Shown here piece after piece: positions 15,821 through 24,126 of a DNA stretch of 45,773 nucleotides. Within the stretch, counting starts at the first letter, position 1. Every line of letters begins with the position of its first letter. Source of the stretch: CAZISM01 sp964541895 (GTDB lineage Bacteria; Zhuqueibacterota; Zhuqueibacteria; Residuimicrobiales; Residuimicrobiaceae); assembly GCA_964541895.1 (NCBI GenBank), contig CAZISM010000034.1, positions 1-45,773 of the forward strand, given 5' to 3'. The notes below the pieces were generated by a model. That model did not search any database. It was not told the DNA's origin and was given only the letters and a program-made list of their open reading frames with translations. Position numbers and translations under genes: made by a program.

Positions 15821-18211
15821 ATGATACGAGTACAAAAGGCGCTGTGGGCCGTATTGCTCACGGTCAGCGTACACTTGTCGGCGCAGGAATCCGGTGTGGA
15901 ATGGAGCAGTGACCTGCAGACCATCATCGCTACGGTCTCACTGGACTCGTTGCGCACCTACGTCCGCCAATTGAGCGGAGAGGTGCCGGTTCGCCTGAAC
16001 GGCAACCCGGTGTATATCAAGTCGAGAAACAAGTCCCAGCCGGGAAACGAACTCGCCTGCCAGTTTCTCCTGCAAAAGCTGACCTCCTTCGGGGCTGAAC
16101 CGTACAAACAAGTGTTCAGCAGCACCGGCACCAATGTTATTTTTGACCAGCGCGGGACCACCAGACCGAATCAGAAATTCATCCTTTGCGCCCATTATGA
16201 CGATATGCCGGCCAATTCATCACTGGCACCCGGCGCAGACGACAACGCCAGCGGCACCGCCGCAGTGCTGGAAGCAGCCCGGATTTTTCACTCCTTTCAG
16301 TTTCCCTATTCGGTCACTTTTGCGCTCTGGGATGAAGAAGAACAGGGTCTGATCGGCAGCAGGCACTATGCCCAGTTGGCCCGCGCCAGAGGAGATTCCA
16401 TCCTCGGCGTCATCAATATGGATATGATCGGATACGACAGCAATGACGACTTTGTCGCCACCATCCATGTTCTGCCGGTGGCGAATTCGGCGCAGTTGGC
16501 GCAGAGGATGACCGAGCTCAACCGTTATTATGACCTGCGTCTGTTCCTGAAAATATATGAACCCGGCCTGAGCAGCAGCGATCACAACTCTTTTTGGCGT
16601 CAGGATTATGGCGCCGTTCTGCTGATCGAAGATTACTATAGCAACTTTAATCGCTACTATCACTCTGTTCGGGATTCTCTTAACAAATTCAACGACCTCT
16701 ATTATCTGCACTGCAGCAAGCTGGCCATTGCCACCGTGGCCTCCTTCGCCATGGGCGAATTGCCGGCAACGCCGACTCTGTTGACCCCGGCCGATCTGGC
16801 GACAGAGGTGCCCGGCCGATCGCTGTTCACCTGGAGCGGAGAACGGGAGGCCTTGGGTTTTGATCTGGAGTTATCCCTGAATCGCGAATTCTCGCCGCTC
16901 ACAGCACAATTATTCGATCTCGCGCAGCCACGCTGGATCGCCGGCGGTTTGCCCGTTGACCAAACCATATACTGGCGCATACGCAGCCGCAACCACGCCG
17001 GCAAAAGCGCCTGGACCACCCCTCATCAGATCACAACAGGAGCTGCTGTAACGCAAACCATTCCATTGCGCGCCGGCTGGAGCCTGATCTCCAGTTCCAT
17101 ACTGCCTTTGGATTCCAGCCTGACGGCGCTGTTCGCTGATCTGGAGGACAACCTCGACGTGTGCAGAGATCAAGCCGGCCGCTCGTTCTCATCCTCCTCC
17201 GGCTCGTTTACCCTCGACACCTGGCACGTCGGCCGGGCATACCAGGTTCGGGTTCAGCGCGCAGATACATTGCAGCTATCCGGCCATGCGATCGACACCA
17301 TACCCATGGCCATAGCTCTGGCCGCCGGCTGGAACCAGGTGGCATTTACGGGCCGCCAATCCATGCCGGTGTCCCAGGCGCTCGCCGGGGTGAAGGATCA
17401 TCTGCTCCTGGCTCAAAACGGTGCGGGTCAGGTCTACTGGCCGGCGTTTCATATCGACGAGATTGTGACCGTTTCCCCGGGTGATGGACTGCGGCTCTAC
17501 CTGACCGCCCAGGATACTCTATGCTACCTGCCGCTTTCAAGCCAGCCCGTTCTGCCGGGCGTCGCTTCAGGGTCATCATCGCATTTCAGCGCGCCGCCAC
17601 CTGCCGAGGAGAACGCTGTGCTGCTGGTGCAGTCGCAGCATCTGCAGGCCGGCGATGAGGTGGCCGTATTCACGGACGATCACCGCCTGGCCGGAGCCGC
17701 TGTCGTAAACAACCATATGGCTGTTATCACGCTTTGGGGAACGGATCGTTTTGACCATACCAATCCGGCAGGCGCCGGACCGGATCAGGCGCTGTATGTC
17801 AAACATTGGTCCAGGGGGCAAAATGAAGAAAGGCGTTTGCAGGTAATGTCCCTGGTCGACATGCTGCAGGGGCAGGCGCTGGTTCCGCTCCTGGCATATC
17901 ATCCGAATGCCGTGTGGATGGCCACACCTGCAGATCCGGTGATTCCGTCCGCGATGGTGCTGGCGCAGAACTATCCCAATCCCTTCAGCCGGGAAACGAC
18001 CATTCGTTACGAGTTGCCGGAGCGGGCATCGGCCTCGCTGGAAATTTTCAACAGTCTGGGGCGCTGTGTGGCTGTTTTGCAGCAAGGGGTACAGGAGGCG
18101 GGGATCCACGAAGTAACATGGCGCAGCGATCGATTAGCCGGCGGCGTGTACCTCTGCAGGTTGCAATCCGACAAACATCGCCTGGTTCGTAAAATGGTTT
18201 TGCTCGATTAA
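15821..18211 (+). CDS. Secreted M28-family Zn aminopeptidase with type IX sorting domain
   Basis: 796 residues from the ATG at 15821, chosen because it opens a signal peptide (MIRVQKALWAVLLTVSVHLS). The ribosome site is weak at either candidate start. The M28 domain covers ~30-320. Its co-catalytic Zn ligands are visible: H125 (ILCAHYDD), D140 (APGADDNASG), the Glu cluster of DEEEQGLIGS (172-174), D201 (INMDMIGYD) and a His in RYYHSVRD. A fibronectin-like segment starts at ~335 (ATPTLLTPADLATEVPG) and two further beta-rich regions follow. The last ~85 residues are a sorting domain (LAQNYPNPFSRETTIRYELP through KMVLLD). It probably trims peptides outside the cell. It is convergent with nfnB. 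Confidence 0.9.
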   Translation: MIRVQKALWAVLLTVSVHLSAQESGVEWSSDLQTIIATVSLDSLRTYVRQLSGEVPVRLNGNPVYIKSRNKSQPGNELACQFLLQKLTSFGAEPYKQVFSSTGTNVIFDQRGTTRPNQKFILCAHYDDMPANSSLAPGADDNASGTAAVLEAARIFHSFQFPYSVTFALWDEEEQGLIGSRHYAQLARARGDSILGVINMDMIGYDSNDDFVATIHVLPVANSAQLAQRMTELNRYYDLRLFLKIYEPGLSSSDHNSFWRQDYGAVLLIEDYYSNFNRYYHSVRDSLNKFNDLYYLHCSKLAIATVASFAMGELPATPTLLTPADLATEVPGRSLFTWSGEREALGFDLELSLNREFSPLTAQLFDLAQPRWIAGGLPVDQTIYWRIRSRNHAGKSAWTTPHQITTGAAVTQTIPLRAGWSLISSSILPLDSSLTALFADLEDNLDVCRDQAGRSFSSSSGSFTLDTWHVGRAYQVRVQRADTLQLSGHAIDTIPMAIALAAGWNQVAFTGRQSMPVSQALAGVKDHLLLAQNGAGQVYWPAFHIDEIVTVSPGDGLRLYLTAQDTLCYLPLSSQPVLPGVASGSSSHFSAPPPAEENAVLLVQSQHLQAGDEVAVFTDDHRLAGAAVVNNHMAVITLWGTDRFDHTNPAGAGPDQALYVKHWSRGQNEERRLQVMSLVDMLQGQALVPLLAYHPNAVWMATPADPVIPSAMVLAQNYPNPFSRETTIRYELPERASASLEIFNSLGRCVAVLQQGVQEAGIHEVTWRSDRLAGGVYLCRLQSDKHRLVRKMVLLD

Positions 18212-18257
18212 CTTTTGCCTGAGCGTTGCGATTCTTGCTCAACACACCGCCGTACCG

Positions 18258-18278
18258 GGCCGGTCCGGCCATTATTTT
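18258..18278 (+). terminator. Weak terminator after the M28 peptidase gene
   Basis: Short stem GGCCG / CGGCC with a 3-nt loop (18258-18270), followed by ATTATTTT (18271-18278), 47 nt past the stop. The stem is only 5 bp, so confidence is modest. Confidence 0.4.
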
Positions 18279-18319
18279 CATGCAACGTGGGGCACATTCC
18301 TCTTGAGGAGTCGGCCTAT

Positions 18320-19738
18320 CTACCACGCCCCGGTCATCATATAGTCGTGCATGGCCTGGGCGGCGCGCCGGCCTTCGCCCATGGCCAGGATAACCGTGGC
18401 AGCGCCCAGCACGATATCGCCACCGGCAAAAACGCCCTGTTTGGACGTCTTTTGGGTCTGCGGATCCACAATGATTCCGCCCCACTTGTTGGTGGTGATA
18501 TCCGGCGTCTCCCGCGGGATCAACGGATTGGGGCTGTTGCCGATGGCAATGATAACGGCGTCGACGTCGAAGACGAATTCCGAGCCCGGCACCGGGATCG
18601 GCCGGCGTCGACCTGAGGCATCCGGCTCACCCAGTTCCATGCGCATCAGCTCCAGGCCGGTGACCCAGCCCTTTTCATTTCCTAAAATCTGTTTCGGATT
18701 GACCAGAAAGTGAAACTCCACCCCTTCCTGCTCCGCATGTTCGATCTCTTCCTCCCGCGCCGGCATCTCCTGTTTGGATCGACGATATACGATGATGGAC
18801 CGTTTGGCGCCCAGCCGCAGCGAGGTGCGGGCCGAGTCCATGGCCACATTGCCGCCGCCGATAGTCGCCACCCGCTCGGCCTGCACGATGGGCGTATCCA
18901 CGGCCGGGAAATCGTAGCTGCGCATCAGATTAGCACGGGTGAGAAATTCGTTGGCCGAATAGACGCCCAGCAGGTTTTCACCCGGGATGTTCATAAAGTT
19001 CGGCAGACCGGCGCCGGTGCCGATAAAGACCGCGTCGTACTCTTGCAGCAGTTCGTCTATGGATTTGATCTTGCCGATGACATAATTGTATCTGAATTCA
19101 ACGCCGAGTCGTTCCAGGTAGGTGACTTCGTACTCGACGATCTCTTTCGGCAGGCGAAATTCCGGAATGCCGTACACCAGCACACCGCCCGCTTTATGCA
19201 GCGCTTCGAAAACGGTGACCTCATGTCCCTGCCGGATCAGGTCTCCGGCTACGGTCAAGCCGGCCGGACCGCTGCCGACCACCGCCGCGCGTTTGCCGGT
19301 CCTGGGCGGCAACGGCGGAATATCCATGACGCCATGGCTTCGCTCCCAATCGGCGACAAAACGCTCCAGCTTGCCGACGCTCACCGCAGCCTCTTTCGAT
19401 TTGAGCGACCGCGCCACCGTGCAGGTCAACTGGCACTGCTCCTCCTGAGGACACACCCGGCCGCAGATGGCGGGCAGCATATTCTTTTCCTTGATCTTGG
19501 CCAACGCGCCGCGATAGTCGCCTTCGGACACCAGCTTGACAAAGGCAGGGATGTCGATGCCCACAGGGCAGTTGGCAATGCAGTTGGCTTTTTTGCATTG
19601 CAGACAGCGACTGGCTTCGAGAACAGCCTGTTCCAGCGAAAAGCCCAGAGGGACCTCGCCCTGGTTGTGTATACGTTCGGACGGCGCCTGTTCAGGCATG
19701 TGCTGTACCGGGATTTTGATTCTTTCCTTGGCGTTCAT
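18320..19738 (-). CDS. nfnB: NfnB: NADPH-binding large subunit of the bifurcating ferredoxin:NADP+ oxidoreductase
   Basis: 472 residues from the ATG at 19738, which shares one base with the nfnA stop (TGATG) and has GGAGG ~9 nt upstream. The N-terminal GltD-like domain binds two [4Fe-4S] clusters: C45/C48/C53/C57 (CLQCKKANCIANC) and C92/C96/C102/C106 with Glu nearby (VCPQEEQC). FAD- and NAD(P)-binding Rossmann segments follow: AAVVGSGPAGLTVAGDL, VATIGGGNVAMDSAR and a closing GVFAGGDIVLGAATV. The same fold occurs in glutamate synthase small subunits. Pairing with an NfnA-like subunit and the absence of a glutamate synthase large subunit nearby favour Nfn, which couples NADH and reduced ferredoxin to NADP+ reduction. 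Confidence 0.88.
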   Translation of the reverse strand: MNAKERIKIPVQHMPEQAPSERIHNQGEVPLGFSLEQAVLEASRCLQCKKANCIANCPVGIDIPAFVKLVSEGDYRGALAKIKEKNMLPAICGRVCPQEEQCQLTCTVARSLKSKEAAVSVGKLERFVADWERSHGVMDIPPLPPRTGKRAAVVGSGPAGLTVAGDLIRQGHEVTVFEALHKAGGVLVYGIPEFRLPKEIVEYEVTYLERLGVEFRYNYVIGKIKSIDELLQEYDAVFIGTGAGLPNFMNIPGENLLGVYSANEFLTRANLMRSYDFPAVDTPIVQAERVATIGGGNVAMDSARTSLRLGAKRSIIVYRRSKQEMPAREEEIEHAEQEGVEFHFLVNPKQILGNEKGWVTGLELMRMELGEPDASGRRRPIPVPGSEFVFDVDAVIIAIGNSPNPLIPRETPDITTNKWGGIIVDPQTQKTSKQGVFAGGDIVLGAATVILAMGEGRRAAQAMHDYMMTGAW

Positions 19739-20577
19739 CAGCGCGTCTCCTCCGCACCTTTCATAACCCGGCATTCGTGTGCTTTATAGGTGTTCAGGCG
19801 CATCATCATTTCATTCCATTCCACTTCATGGGCGTTGAATTCGGGTCCATCGACGCAGACAAACTTGATCTTGCCGCCCACGGTCACGCGGCAACCGCCG
19901 CACATGCCGGTGCCATCCACCATGATCGAGTTCAAGCTGGCTATCGTGGGAATCGCATACGGGCGACTGGTTTCCGCCACGTATTTCATCATCACCGCAG
20001 GACCGATGGTGATGATCTGATCGATCTTGCGACCCTGGTCGATCAGTCTTTGCAGCGCGTGCGTCACCAGCCCCTTGTCGCCATAGCTGCCGTCATCGGT
20101 TGTCGTAAACAGCTCATCGCTGACCGAGCGCATCTCCTGTTCGAGAATAAGATACTCTTTGCTGCGCGCGCCCAGGATGGAAATGATATAATTGCCCGCC
20201 TTTTTCATAGCCTGGGTGATGGGAAACAGCGGTGCGATGCCGATACCGCCCCCGATGCTGACCACCGTTCCCCAGTTTTCAATATGAGTGGCGTTGCCGA
20301 GCGGACCGACGACATCCTGCAGCGCCTCGCCCGCGTTCTTTTCAGCCAGCAGCCTGGTCGTCTTGCCCACGCTTTGTGAAATGATGGTGATGCGGCCCTG
20401 CTCCGGATCGGCATCCGCGATGGTCAATGGAATTCGTTCGCCGCCTTGCCAGACGCGGATAATGACAAACTGGCCGGCCTTGCGCTTGCGGGCGATCTCC
20501 GGCGCGAGGATATCGAATCGAGTTACCGAAGGAGCTATGGTTTGTTTGGCGAGAATCGTATAGGGCGTTAATTGCAT
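19738..20577 (-). CDS. nfnA: NfnA: FAD/[2Fe-2S] NADH-binding subunit
   Basis: 279 residues, the usual NfnA length. The family is ferredoxin-NADP reductase-like, close to dihydroorotate dehydrogenase electron-transfer and sulfide dehydrogenase subunits. FAD site: GERIPLTIAD (46-55). NAD-binding loop: SIGGGIGIAPLFPI (108-120 region). The C-terminal [2Fe-2S] site has C226, C229 and C241, with D221 in DGTGMCGGC. The Asp plus three Cys ligand set is known in Nfn. It is translated immediately before nfnB with a 1-nt overlap. The ribosome site (GGTGG) is weak. A promoter lies far upstream at 20806-20834. I saw no other electron-transfer gene in this transcript. Confidence 0.88.
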   Translation of the reverse strand: MQLTPYTILAKQTIAPSVTRFDILAPEIARKRKAGQFVIIRVWQGGERIPLTIADADPEQGRITIISQSVGKTTRLLAEKNAGEALQDVVGPLGNATHIENWGTVVSIGGGIGIAPLFPITQAMKKAGNYIISILGARSKEYLILEQEMRSVSDELFTTTDDGSYGDKGLVTHALQRLIDQGRKIDQIITIGPAVMMKYVAETSRPYAIPTIASLNSIMVDGTGMCGGCRVTVGGKIKFVCVDGPEFNAHEVEWNEMMMRLNTYKAHECRVMKGAEETR

Positions 20578-20878
20578 TCGCTACCACCGTTTGGTTGTTC
20601 AAGTGACCGACAGGACATGTTGTTATATGCACAAAACAGCCGCGCTGCCGCTAAAAACCGGACGTGAATCTCGTCGCTTCCGGCACGGCAACGCCAGTTG
20701 TATTTCTCGTTTGATCTGACGATTACATAACATCCACGCTTCAAGAGGCCAGGGGTGCAGACTCGCGAGGCGGCAGACATTCAGTTCCGGCTATGCGGCC
20801 TGTGCAAAATACGATAATTATCTGTTAAATTCAAATGGAAACAGCGCGTCAGGGCCAGGAACACGAATTATCGGCGCT
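20578..20878 (-). other. Long leader region upstream of nfnAB
   Basis: About 300 nt without a convincing gene, between the DUF1028 stop and nfnA. It holds a promoter at 20806-20834, which would give a leader of roughly 220 nt. I could not recognise a riboswitch, hairpin series or leader peptide in it. A short frame at 20568-20780 has no protein-like pattern. Confidence 0.4.
20806..20834 (-). promoter_or_regulatory. Sigma70-like promoter for nfnAB
   Basis: Minus strand TTGAAT (20829-20834), 17 nt, TATTTT (20806-20811). It is the only good pair I found before nfnA, but it is ~230 nt from the start codon. Confidence 0.4.
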
Positions 20879-21859
20879 TTAATGGACTTGCAGGATCTTT
20901 TGCAGATCGCTCGGTGATACATTCAGCAGCTTGACCGCCGGCAGTCGGCGTGTCAATTCTCTCCAGTTATCATCCTGGCGAAAAATCTCCTTAAACATGG
21001 GCAGGGCTTCATCCACCCTGGCGGCATTGGCCAGCGAAACCGCGGTCCAATAACGCATCTCCAGATTATCCGGGAACGCCTTTTGCGCAGCGCCGTAATA
21101 GCGCAAGGCGGCATCGACGTCGTTTTTCTCCATGGCCAGATCGCCGTTGTTCATATTTTCATAAGCCCGATGCAGCCTGAGCAGCCGCGCCAGTTCCTGG
21201 ATCGGCTCGGCATGATCTTCGATGCGCAAATCGACCAGCCGGTCCTGCCAGAGGTTGCCCGTAGCCCGGCCACGAACCACCAGCAGCGCCGCGGATTGCT
21301 TGCCCCGGATATCGCCGCCCTCCTTCTGGGCCGCCTGCAGCGCCGCCAACAGCCGTTCCGCCAGCGGGCCGGATGATGCGGAAAAGGCTCTGGCCATGGC
21401 CGGCCAGACCCGTTCGTTCAGCATCATATTGGCCTGCACGCTGAATCCGCGGCCGGTCTCGTGACCGGCATGGGCAATACAGCTTTTGCCGGTATGAACG
21501 GCTGCTTCGCCTAGGACATTGACGACGGCAACTTGACGATAGTCCCGGCCCTCATCGTCCGCCAGCAAACTGTCCAAAGCCCGCCGGGGCGACAGACCGT
21601 TCTTTAACAGCGCTAGACCGCGCGGACCAAACGACGCATTCACCATGGATTGCGTGGCCACCGCGCCCACACCCGCTTCCGCCCAGGAAACGATGGATCC
21701 CACCGAAAACCAGTGGGACTGCACCGCCACCCCGATCTCTCCGCTGACGGAATCGCGGGCCACGATCGAATAGGTGTGGGCATAGGGTGTGGCAAAAAAA
21801 GTTTGTCCGAACAGCAAGGAAAAGGGCACGAGCAGCACAGCCACAACAGGCCGGATCAT
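20879..21859 (-). CDS. DUF1028 (Ntn-hydrolase-like) protein with C-terminal TPR-like repeats, exported
   Basis: 326 residues; GAGG lies 8 nt before the ATG and a signal peptide covers ~1-20 (MIRPVVAVLLVPFSLLFGQ). Residues ~24-225 are DUF1028: THTYSIVA-like opening (AHTYSIVARDSVSGEIGVAV), SHWFSVGSIVSWAEAGVGAV, TQSMVNASFGPRGLALL and a late QSAALLVVRGRA. The family is predicted to be related to Ntn hydrolases but has no settled biochemical role. Residues ~235-310 look like two tetratricopeptide-type helix pairs (AALRYYGAAQKAFPDN, EALPMFKEIFRQDDNW). The gene follows the receiver-ATPase gene by 61 nt on the same strand and may share its transcript. Confidence 0.8.
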   Translation of the reverse strand: MIRPVVAVLLVPFSLLFGQTFFATPYAHTYSIVARDSVSGEIGVAVQSHWFSVGSIVSWAEAGVGAVATQSMVNASFGPRGLALLKNGLSPRRALDSLLADDEGRDYRQVAVVNVLGEAAVHTGKSCIAHAGHETGRGFSVQANMMLNERVWPAMARAFSASSGPLAERLLAALQAAQKEGGDIRGKQSAALLVVRGRATGNLWQDRLVDLRIEDHAEPIQELARLLRLHRAYENMNNGDLAMEKNDVDAALRYYGAAQKAFPDNLEMRYWTAVSLANAARVDEALPMFKEIFRQDDNWRELTRRLPAVKLLNVSPSDLQKILQVH

Positions 21860-21920
21860 GAGTCACCTCTCTAACAGGAAGAGGATGCGGACAAAACGGG
21901 GAGGATCATGGTTCGCTTCA

Positions 21921-23009
21921 TTAAATTTTGGTCAGGGCGATTTGCACGGTGGTGCCTTTGCCGAGACAGCTTTTCATAAACAGGCGACCGCGATTCTTCT
22001 TAACCAGCAGCTTGACGATTTGCAGGCCCAGCCCGTGCTCATAACTTCGTTTGCGGCGCACCTGCGCGGAAGAGACGTTGACGACGCTCTGCAGCCGTTC
22101 CGGCTTCATGCCGTTGCCGGAGTCGGTCACATAGATGAACAGGCCGTCAAAGCGCGGCTTGCTGGTAACGCGCACCCTGGTGCCGGATTTGGAAAACCGA
22201 AAGGCGTTATCGAGCGCCTCAATGAGAATCTTCTTGAGCTCACTCTCCGCCATTTTGACCGTGGCGTCGCGGATGCACAATTTCAGATCCGCTTCCCGGT
22301 GATACTCTTTGGCCTTGTCCATGGCCACTGCGGCGATGATGGCGCGAGAGGACACCGGCGTCTCCGGCACGGCATCCGCCGCTTCGCCGTGCTCCGGCGG
22401 CGTCACCAGGTCCGAGTACAACAGGGCGTTCTCGATCAGGCGATTGAGACGTTCACCGGCCTTTTTGATCTCCAGCACCAGCTCGCGGGTCTCTTCCAGT
22501 GGCGCCGTATCCAGCTGGCTGAGAACGATGTGCGAAAATCCGAGAATGGCGCTCAGCGGCGAGCGCAAATCATCCGGCAACGACAGGGCGATGGTGCCTT
22601 TCAGCTCTTCCAGCTGTTTCTGATATTTATCCACCATGGAGCTGGTTTTGCTGAATCGGGTTTCGATGGCGCGCAACAACTCGGCGCGGGTGAACGGTTT
22701 GGTGATATAATCATCGGCCCCCAGTTCCATGCCCTTGCGCATATCCGCGCGATCGGTCTTGGCCGTCAGAAAAATAAAGGGGATGTTCTGTGTCAGGGGA
22801 TGCTGGCGCAGCATTTCCAGCACCTGATAACCGTCCAATCCGTTCATCATGATGTCGCAGAGAATCAGATCCGGACGGGCTTCCACAGCCAGCTGCACGC
22901 CCTCGGAGGGCACAGCCGTACCAACGGCATGATACCCTTCAGAGGTCAGAGTTTCCAGCAAATAATAGAGAATAACCGGATCGTCTTCAATGATCAAAAT
23001 CGTCTTCAT
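21921..23009 (-). CDS. Receiver plus HATPase signalling protein lacking the phosphoacceptor histidine
   Basis: 362 residues from the ATG at 23009 (AAGG 7 nt upstream), which begins directly at the receiver strand MKTILIIEDD. The receiver domain (1-120) is complete: E8/D9/D10, phospho-Asp D52 (LILCDIMM), K104 (TKPF). A short coiled segment leads to a HisKA-like helix where canonical SHELRTPL reads PDDLRSPL; the His position is D146. The HATPase domain keeps the N-box (EALDNAFRFS), G1 (DSGNGM) and G2 (HGLGLQIVKLLV) motifs. Autophosphorylation by the usual route should be impossible, so it may act as an ATP-binding output or partner for another kinase. No transmembrane or sensor domain is present. 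Confidence 0.85.
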   Translation of the reverse strand: MKTILIIEDDPVILYYLLETLTSEGYHAVGTAVPSEGVQLAVEARPDLILCDIMMNGLDGYQVLEMLRQHPLTQNIPFIFLTAKTDRADMRKGMELGADDYITKPFTRAELLRAIETRFSKTSSMVDKYQKQLEELKGTIALSLPDDLRSPLSAILGFSHIVLSQLDTAPLEETRELVLEIKKAGERLNRLIENALLYSDLVTPPEHGEAADAVPETPVSSRAIIAAVAMDKAKEYHREADLKLCIRDATVKMAESELKKILIEALDNAFRFSKSGTRVRVTSKPRFDGLFIYVTDSGNGMKPERLQSVVNVSSAQVRRKRSYEHGLGLQIVKLLVKKNRGRLFMKSCLGKGTTVQIALTKI

Positions 23010-23118
23010 TCGACACCTTCCCTCCCTGACAGAATCGGCCATGTTTTTTATTGCGCTTTGCAGTTTTCTTTTTTATTTTTGCCAATCCATCGCAACAGGC
23101 CGACTTCAGCTCGGACGC

Positions 23119-23147
23119 AATTTAAGCTCTTTATTACGGATTGTCAA
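23119..23147 (-). promoter_or_regulatory. Near-consensus sigma70 promoter for the receiver-ATPase gene
   Basis: Minus strand TTGACA (23142-23147, perfect), 17 nt, TAAATT (23119-23124), about 110 nt before the ATG at 23009. The same block read on the plus strand gives TTGTCA (23141-23146), a possible but weaker -35 for the divergent epimerase gene. Confidence 0.6.
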
Positions 23148-23219
23148 GTTATTTTCAGTTAGACATACCACTGCGCGGATTGCACACCTGACGATGGAAC
23201 TGAATCTGGAAAAGTACCT

Positions 23220-24101
23220 ATGCACATACTGATATCCGGATCCGGCGGGCTTTTGGGCGTACACCTTTCCCGCCATTTGGCCGCGCAGGGCCATACGATC
23301 ACGGCTCTGGTCCGTCGTGACACAGCCCGGACCAATACCGTTCTCTGGCAGCCCACAGAGGGAAAGATCGGACGCCTCGACCATGTTGATGCCGTCATCC
23401 ATCTGGCCGGCGAATCGATCAACGGATTGTGGACGAAGAAGAAGAAAAGAGCCATTGCTGACAGCCGCGTGCTGGGGACCTCGCTGCTGGCGCGCACGCT
23501 GGCCGAACTGGCAAAGCCGCCCGCTGTGCTGCTGTGTGCCTCAGCCGCCGGCTACTATGGCCATCGCGGCGAAGAGATCGTCGACGAGGACAGCCGTAAT
23601 GGCGACGATTTTCTGGCACAGGTCTGCCGGCAGTGGGAAGAGGCGTGCCGGCCGGCAGTCGAACGGGGCATCCGCGTGGTTCATATGCGCCTGGCCGCTG
23701 TCCTGGCCCGCGAAGGCGGCATGCTGCACACCATTCTGCCGGTGTTCCGCTGGGGCCTCGGCGGGCGTCTGGGATCCGGGCAGCAATGGATGAGCTGGAT
23801 CACCCTGCAAGATGCCGTGGCAGCGGTCACGTTTCTGCTGCAGCATTCACTGCATGGGCCGGTAAACCTCTGTGCGCCTGAACCGGTGCGCAATGCAGAA
23901 TTCACCCGGCTGCTGGCCGGCCTTTTGCACCGGCCCGCTCTGGTCCGGGTACCGGCCTGGGTGTTGCGCCTGGTGTTGGGAGAACTGGCCGAGGCGTTGC
24001 TGCTCAGCAGCAGCCGACTCAAGCCGGCACGGCTGCAGGCAGCGGGCTTTCAATTTAAATACGCTACCATACAAACAGCCTTGTCTTCCATATTATATTG
24101 A
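23220..24101 (+). CDS. TIGR01777-family (YfcH-like) NAD-dependent epimerase/SDR protein
   Basis: 293 residues, the usual length for the family; GGAA lies ~8 nt upstream of the ATG. N-terminal Rossmann motif: ILISGSGGLLGVHLSRHL. Family-typical segments follow: VIHLAGESINGLWTKKKK, SRVLGTSLLARTL, SAAGYYGHRGEEIVDE, and after ~200 SWITLQDAVAAVTFLL and GPVNLCAPEPVRNAEFT. Members are extended SDR proteins (E. coli YfcH, human SDR39U1) of unclear substrate, so no reaction is assigned. The next gene, L-2-hydroxyglutarate oxidase, starts 25 nt downstream and is probably cotranscribed. Confidence 0.88.
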   Translation: MHILISGSGGLLGVHLSRHLAAQGHTITALVRRDTARTNTVLWQPTEGKIGRLDHVDAVIHLAGESINGLWTKKKKRAIADSRVLGTSLLARTLAELAKPPAVLLCASAAGYYGHRGEEIVDEDSRNGDDFLAQVCRQWEEACRPAVERGIRVVHMRLAAVLAREGGMLHTILPVFRWGLGGRLGSGQQWMSWITLQDAVAAVTFLLQHSLHGPVNLCAPEPVRNAEFTRLLAGLLHRPALVRVPAWVLRLVLGELAEALLLSSSRLKPARLQAAGFQFKYATIQTALSSILY

Positions 24102-24126
24102 TTAATACGCGGAGAGGAGAAGCACC

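Noticed and set aside
18320..19738. Glutamate synthase small subunit
   Set aside because: The fold is shared, but the 1-nt overlap with an NfnA-type subunit and the absence of a gltB neighbour favour Nfn.
21789..23162. 457-residue plus-strand frame over the receiver-ATPase gene
   Set aside because: It is antisense to clear receiver and HATPase motifs; it is open because of GC-rich codon bias.
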